Assembly (NCBI GenBank): GCA_937899365.1
Contig: CALBPH010000472.1
Span: forward strand, 1-9,090
DNA length: 9,090 nucleotides
Reading direction: 5' to 3'
Source of the DNA: an uncultured Leptolyngbya sp.
GTDB lineage: Bacteria > Cyanobacteriota > Cyanobacteriia > Phormidesmidales > Phormidesmidaceae
The notes under the pieces are model-generated. The model worked only from the letters and a program-made list of their open reading frames with translations. It was not told the origin of the DNA and made no database searches. Position 1 is the stretch's first letter. Each line of letters opens with the position of its first letter. This document shows, piece after piece, positions 7,701 through 9,090 of this stretch. The position numbers were made by a program, and so were the translations under genes.

Positions 7701-8047
7701 GCGAGTGTCCGCTGCGGGTGCAGCGCGTCGACGACCTGCTCAAATGGCACATCCTGATGGGCATAGCCTTCCAAGGCCATGTGTCGTACTGTCTGCAGCA
7801 GCTCTGCCACTGTTGCTTGGGCGTCTATCTGGGTGCGCAACACCAGGGTGTTGGCAAAAAAGCCAATTAGCGGCTCCAGTTCCGTGCGTTGACGATTGGC
7901 AATGGGGGTGCCCACCACAATGTCAGTCTGACTACTGTAGCGATACAGCAAGACTTGGAAGGTCGCCAGCAGCAGCATAAACAGGGTGACGCCCTGCTGC
8001 TGGGCCAGGGTGTTGGCTTGAGTGCGCAGCTCGGGCGATAGCCGCAT
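4781..8047 (-). CDS. NRPS terminal module: C (second half)-A(Pro)-PCP-TE
   Basis: The frame encodes 1088 residues from ATG 8047. Residues 1-224 are the C-terminal half of a condensation domain (TPIANRQR, IGFFANTLVLR, HQDVPFEQVVD). Residues 225-735 are an adenylation domain with YTSGSTGQPKG from 383, NHYGPTE at 527-533, YKTGD, a GRIDFQVKIRGFRIE block and the catalytic Lys723 in TPSGKVDRKAL. Its pocket residues are D431, V432, Q435, F474, I501, A503, H528, V536, V537 and K723, a known proline-type code. Residues about 742-815 are a carrier with phosphopantetheine Ser779 in FFELGGNSLVA. Residues about 825-1088 are a type I thioesterase with Ser909 (GYSLGG), Asp936 and His1063. The first half of the C domain lies in the preceding frame, beyond an in-frame TGA at 8111-8113. 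The ATG at 8047 is thus an internal codon, with no good ribosome site, and is unlikely to be a native start. The module would add Pro and release the peptide. Confidence 0.9.
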   Translation of the reverse strand: MRLSPELRTQANTLAQQQGVTLFMLLLATFQVLLYRYSSQTDIVVGTPIANRQRTELEPLIGFFANTLVLRTQIDAQATVAELLQTVRHMALEGYAHQDVPFEQVVDALHPQRTLAHSPLFQVMFTLQNAPVKPLVFSDMALQPLGTETVTAKFDLLLSMSESDAGLVGNWEYCTDLFEPATIEQMARHFKTLLQAIVSNANERSIAQLPMLHQAEQQQLLVEWNTTAVKYPLPDQTIYQLFEAQVARTPDAVAVSFDDQLLTYRELNQQANQLAHYLQRQGVTPESRVGLCVERSLSMIVGLIGILKAGGAYVPVDASYPADRVQFMLADADISVLVTQSSLRATLPDHQAQVLCLDDDWDAIASGSTENIEGAASADSLAYVIYTSGSTGQPKGVAMANRALVNLLRWQQDTSVCPQGSTIQFTPISFDVSFQEIFSTLTSGGRLVLISNDQRLDPFALLTLLEHGEIERLFLPFVALESLAEAAISERSNPSSLREVITAGEQLKITPALTEWFAQMPQCQLHNHYGPTESHVVTSFTLPDDVADWPHLPSIGTPIANAQVYILDGQMLPVPIGVAGELYLGGAGLAQGYLNQPQLTASRFIDNPFSAGRLYKTGDRVRYLPDGNIEFLGRIDFQVKIRGFRIELGELEAVLSQVEGVSQAVVVARDDMGSDKRLVAYVIGDNTLDDISLRTHSQTKLPDYMVPSAYVILDELPLTPSGKVDRKALPAPVRTISQRNTYVSPRNLIELKLTQLLSEILHISPIGSNDNFFELGGNSLVAVRFMARIQTEFQVNFPLATLFQYSTVFELAAQLKDNTQPVSQSPLVTIKANGSKSPLFLIHPVGGNVLCYAPLAQQLEKDRPIYGLQSPGLLDPSISLKTIEEMASYYCKLIQAIQPEGPYCLAGYSLGGTVAYEMAYQLSKQGEATALLFLIDSHVPATMSVPSEKNMFMRFMRELVSLVSLPSTLMDTLDVENLTLEKIFELTQEYPLLFPDISVETLECLWQVYKANYLALHQYTPKPCKTPTLLLQTGESKKQASQLINWDTLIETDLDIYPVEGIHRSLLKEPDKITHIANYLQQALSALK
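5853..5907 (-). repeat. Exact 55-base repeat, copy 1 (end of the last A domain)
   Basis: Positions 5853-5907 are identical to 9036-9090. They encode the ELPLTPSGKVDRKALPAP region (A10 motif) in both modules. The base before the repeat differs (T at 5852, G at 9035). The right end of copy 2 is cut by the window, so the true repeat may be longer. Confidence 0.95.
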
Positions 8048-8110
8048 GGTATGGGTCCGACCCCGGATGCTCTGTAGGGGGGGGCGAGGATGGTCGGTGG
8101 GCAGGACTAG

Positions 8111-8113
8111 TCA
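8111..8113 (-). other. In-frame TGA splitting the NRPS condensation domain
   Basis: On the minus strand the codons read CAG TTG GCC GGG CCC CCC ACG TGA CTA GTC CTG CCC ACC GAC. This gives QLAGPPT*LVLPTD and then HPRPPLQ. NRPS condensation domains here usually read like GAPTRLxLPTD, so length and register are kept, and a CGA to TGA change would explain the stop. Twenty-one codons separate it from the ATG at 8047, with no frameshift. Confidence 0.9.
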
Positions 8114-9090
8114 CGTGGGGGGCCCGGCCAACTGCGTTTTCCAGTAGTCCAGTTGAGTGGTCAGTACCTCCCCTGTCAGCCACTGGTGTTGCCACAGGGT
8201 ATAGTCGGCATACTGCACAGACAAGGGCGGCAAGGTTGGGGATTCGCCGCGATGGTAGGCTTCGTAAAGGGTGCCTAAATCTCTGACCAATATCCCAATA
8301 GACCAGCCGTCGCTAATGATGTGATGCATTGTCAGCGCCAGAATTGCCTCTGATGCGTCCACGTGAATCAGGGTTGCTCGCCACAGTGGTCCCTGGGCTA
8401 AGTCGAAGGGGCGCTGGGCCTCTCGTCGTAGCCAACCTGATACTGGAGTTTCCAAGTCTGCCGCCATTAACACTGACCAGGGTAGCTCAAGGGTCGACTG
8501 GACCTGCTGTGTGGCGATGCCTTGGGTGGCTGGAAAGCAGGTGCGCAGACTTTCATGGCGAATCATTAGGGCTTCCAGGGCTTGCTGCAGTGCTGACGCA
8601 TCGATGCTCCCGGTCAGCCGCAGTGCATAGGGCATGTTGTAGGTGGATGATGGTCCCTCTAGTTGGGCGAGAAACCACAGACGCTCTTGGGCAAAGGATA
8701 GCGGAATGGAGGTCTCACCCCGTGCCATGGGCACTAGCGCTGGCATCGCCTCCAGGGGACTGCCCTGCTCTATCTCATTTAGGGCATGGTCCAACCCCGA
8801 TACCGTGGGTGAGCTAAATAGGCGACGCAGTGGCAGGTCTACTTCAAAGGCCTGACGCAGACGTGCCAGTAGCTGTGTGGCCAGCAGTGAATGACCACCC
8901 AATTCAAAGAAGCTATCGTGAAGACCCACCTGCTCAGTCGGCAAGGAAAGCACCTTGGCCATCAGTTCGGCAATCAGGACCTGACGTTCTGTTTGAGGGG
9001 CGACCCATGGTGTGGTGCGCGTCTGTTCAAGTGTGGGGGCTGGCAATGCCTTGCGGTCGACTTTCCCGCTGGGTGTCAGTGGTAGCTCAT
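8111..9090 (-). CDS. NRPS: A-domain end, PCP and first half of C domain (interrupted; 5' end outside window)
   Basis: The frame is open from the right edge to a TGA at 8111-8113, about 326 residues. It begins inside an adenylation domain at the A10 motif (LPLTPSGKVDRKAL), so the ATG at 9046 is an internal codon, not a start. A carrier follows, with FFELGGHSLLATQ and the phosphopantetheine serine at 8888-8890. Then comes the N-terminal half of a condensation domain, with SFAQERLWFLAQLEG (C1) and the active-site MHHIISDGWS (second His at 8321-8323, Asp at 8309-8311). The block YADYTLWQHQWL closes this half. There is no epimerisation domain before the C domain, so it should accept an L-residue donor (LCL type). 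Translation stops after QLAGPPT. The rest of the C domain and the last module continue in the same frame after the stop. With the next frame it would be one gene running at least from 9090 to 4781. It is either a pseudogene, a sequence error, or a split synthetase. Confidence 0.88.
   Translation of the reverse strand, partial: ELPLTPSGKVDRKALPAPTLEQTRTTPWVAPQTERQVLIAELMAKVLSLPTEQVGLHDSFFELGGHSLLATQLLARLRQAFEVDLPLRRLFSSPTVSGLDHALNEIEQGSPLEAMPALVPMARGETSIPLSFAQERLWFLAQLEGPSSTYNMPYALRLTGSIDASALQQALEALMIRHESLRTCFPATQGIATQQVQSTLELPWSVLMAADLETPVSGWLRREAQRPFDLAQGPLWRATLIHVDASEAILALTMHHIISDGWSIGILVRDLGTLYEAYHRGESPTLPPLSVQYADYTLWQHQWLTGEVLTTQLDYWKTQLAGPPT
9036..9090 (-). repeat. Exact 55-base repeat, copy 2 (end of the preceding A domain)
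   Basis: Identical to 5853-5907 and running to the window edge. See copy 1 for its coding content. The copies are 3183 bases apart, which is one NRPS module length, as expected for a tandem module duplication or gene conversion between A domains. Confidence 0.95.

Noticed and set aside
8107..8113. TGA CTA G resembles a known leaky stop context, so programmed read-through of the NRPS stop was considered.
   Set aside because: That context is known from eukaryotes. Nothing here supports read-through in a bacterium, and a simple CGA to TGA mutation explains the data.
8111..8113. Selenocysteine coding at the NRPS TGA.
   Set aside because: The position is not a cysteine or redox site in condensation domains, and no selenocysteine insertion hairpin stands out after it.
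7932..8195. A minus-strand frame spanning the NRPS stop in another register, considered as a frameshift bypass.
   Set aside because: Its translation has no NRPS similarity, whereas the original frame matches the family on both sides of the stop. No frameshift is needed.
8329..8817. A 162-codon plus-strand frame opposite the NRPS.
   Set aside because: It lies wholly antisense to well-supported PCP and condensation domain sequence. GC-rich coding DNA often leaves such open frames on the other strand.
1..9090. CRISPR arrays, tRNA or rRNA genes, insertion-sequence ends and HIP1 sites.
   Set aside because: None was found by eye on either strand: no regularly spaced repeats, no cloverleaf, no transposase motif and no GCGATCGC.

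Overview
The window looks cyanobacterial. The evidence is a glycosyltransferase very like the HpsE family, a decayed plant-type [2Fe-2S] ferredoxin gene, a class I fructose-bisphosphate aldolase, and a large peptide synthetase with cyanobacterial-style domain sequences. I saw no HIP1 palindromes (GCGATCGC), so a HIP1-rich genus is less likely. I cannot name the species.

Layout, left to right. At 2-965 (+) are two overlapping unknown genes, the first cut by the window edge. At 1064-1382 (+) is the wreck of a ferredoxin gene, followed by a strong hairpin. At 1452-1889 (-) is an unknown 145-residue protein. It is divergent from the aldolase gene (2049-3089, +), and the shared spacer is rich in inverted repeats. 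The aldolase ends in a terminator-like hairpin at 3136-3187. At 3357-4349 (-) is the HpsE-like glycosyltransferase. At 4350-4780 is an AT-rich gap that may hold a decayed small gene. From 4781 to the right edge (-) is the 3' end of a non-ribosomal peptide synthetase (NRPS).

The NRPS reads, in order of synthesis: end of an adenylation (A) domain, carrier (PCP), condensation (C), A, PCP, thioesterase (TE). The last A domain carries a proline-type specificity code. The last module should therefore add proline (or a methylproline), and the TE should release the peptide. An in-frame TGA at 8111-8113 interrupts the C domain between its N- and C-terminal halves. The frame is the same on both sides, and the residues across the stop fit the family consensus. 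The line is therefore either inactivated by a point nonsense mutation, affected by a sequence error, or made as two chains. The A-domain ends of the two consecutive modules share an exact 55-base repeat, and base composition changes near the same point. Both suggest module duplication or gene conversion.

The genes do not form one operon. The aldolase is central carbon metabolism, the glycosyltransferase is probably surface-polysaccharide synthesis, and the NRPS is secondary metabolism. I found no clearly new system. The points most worth checking are the NRPS nonsense codon and mosaic structure, the ferredoxin pseudogene, and the unknown gene pair at the left edge.
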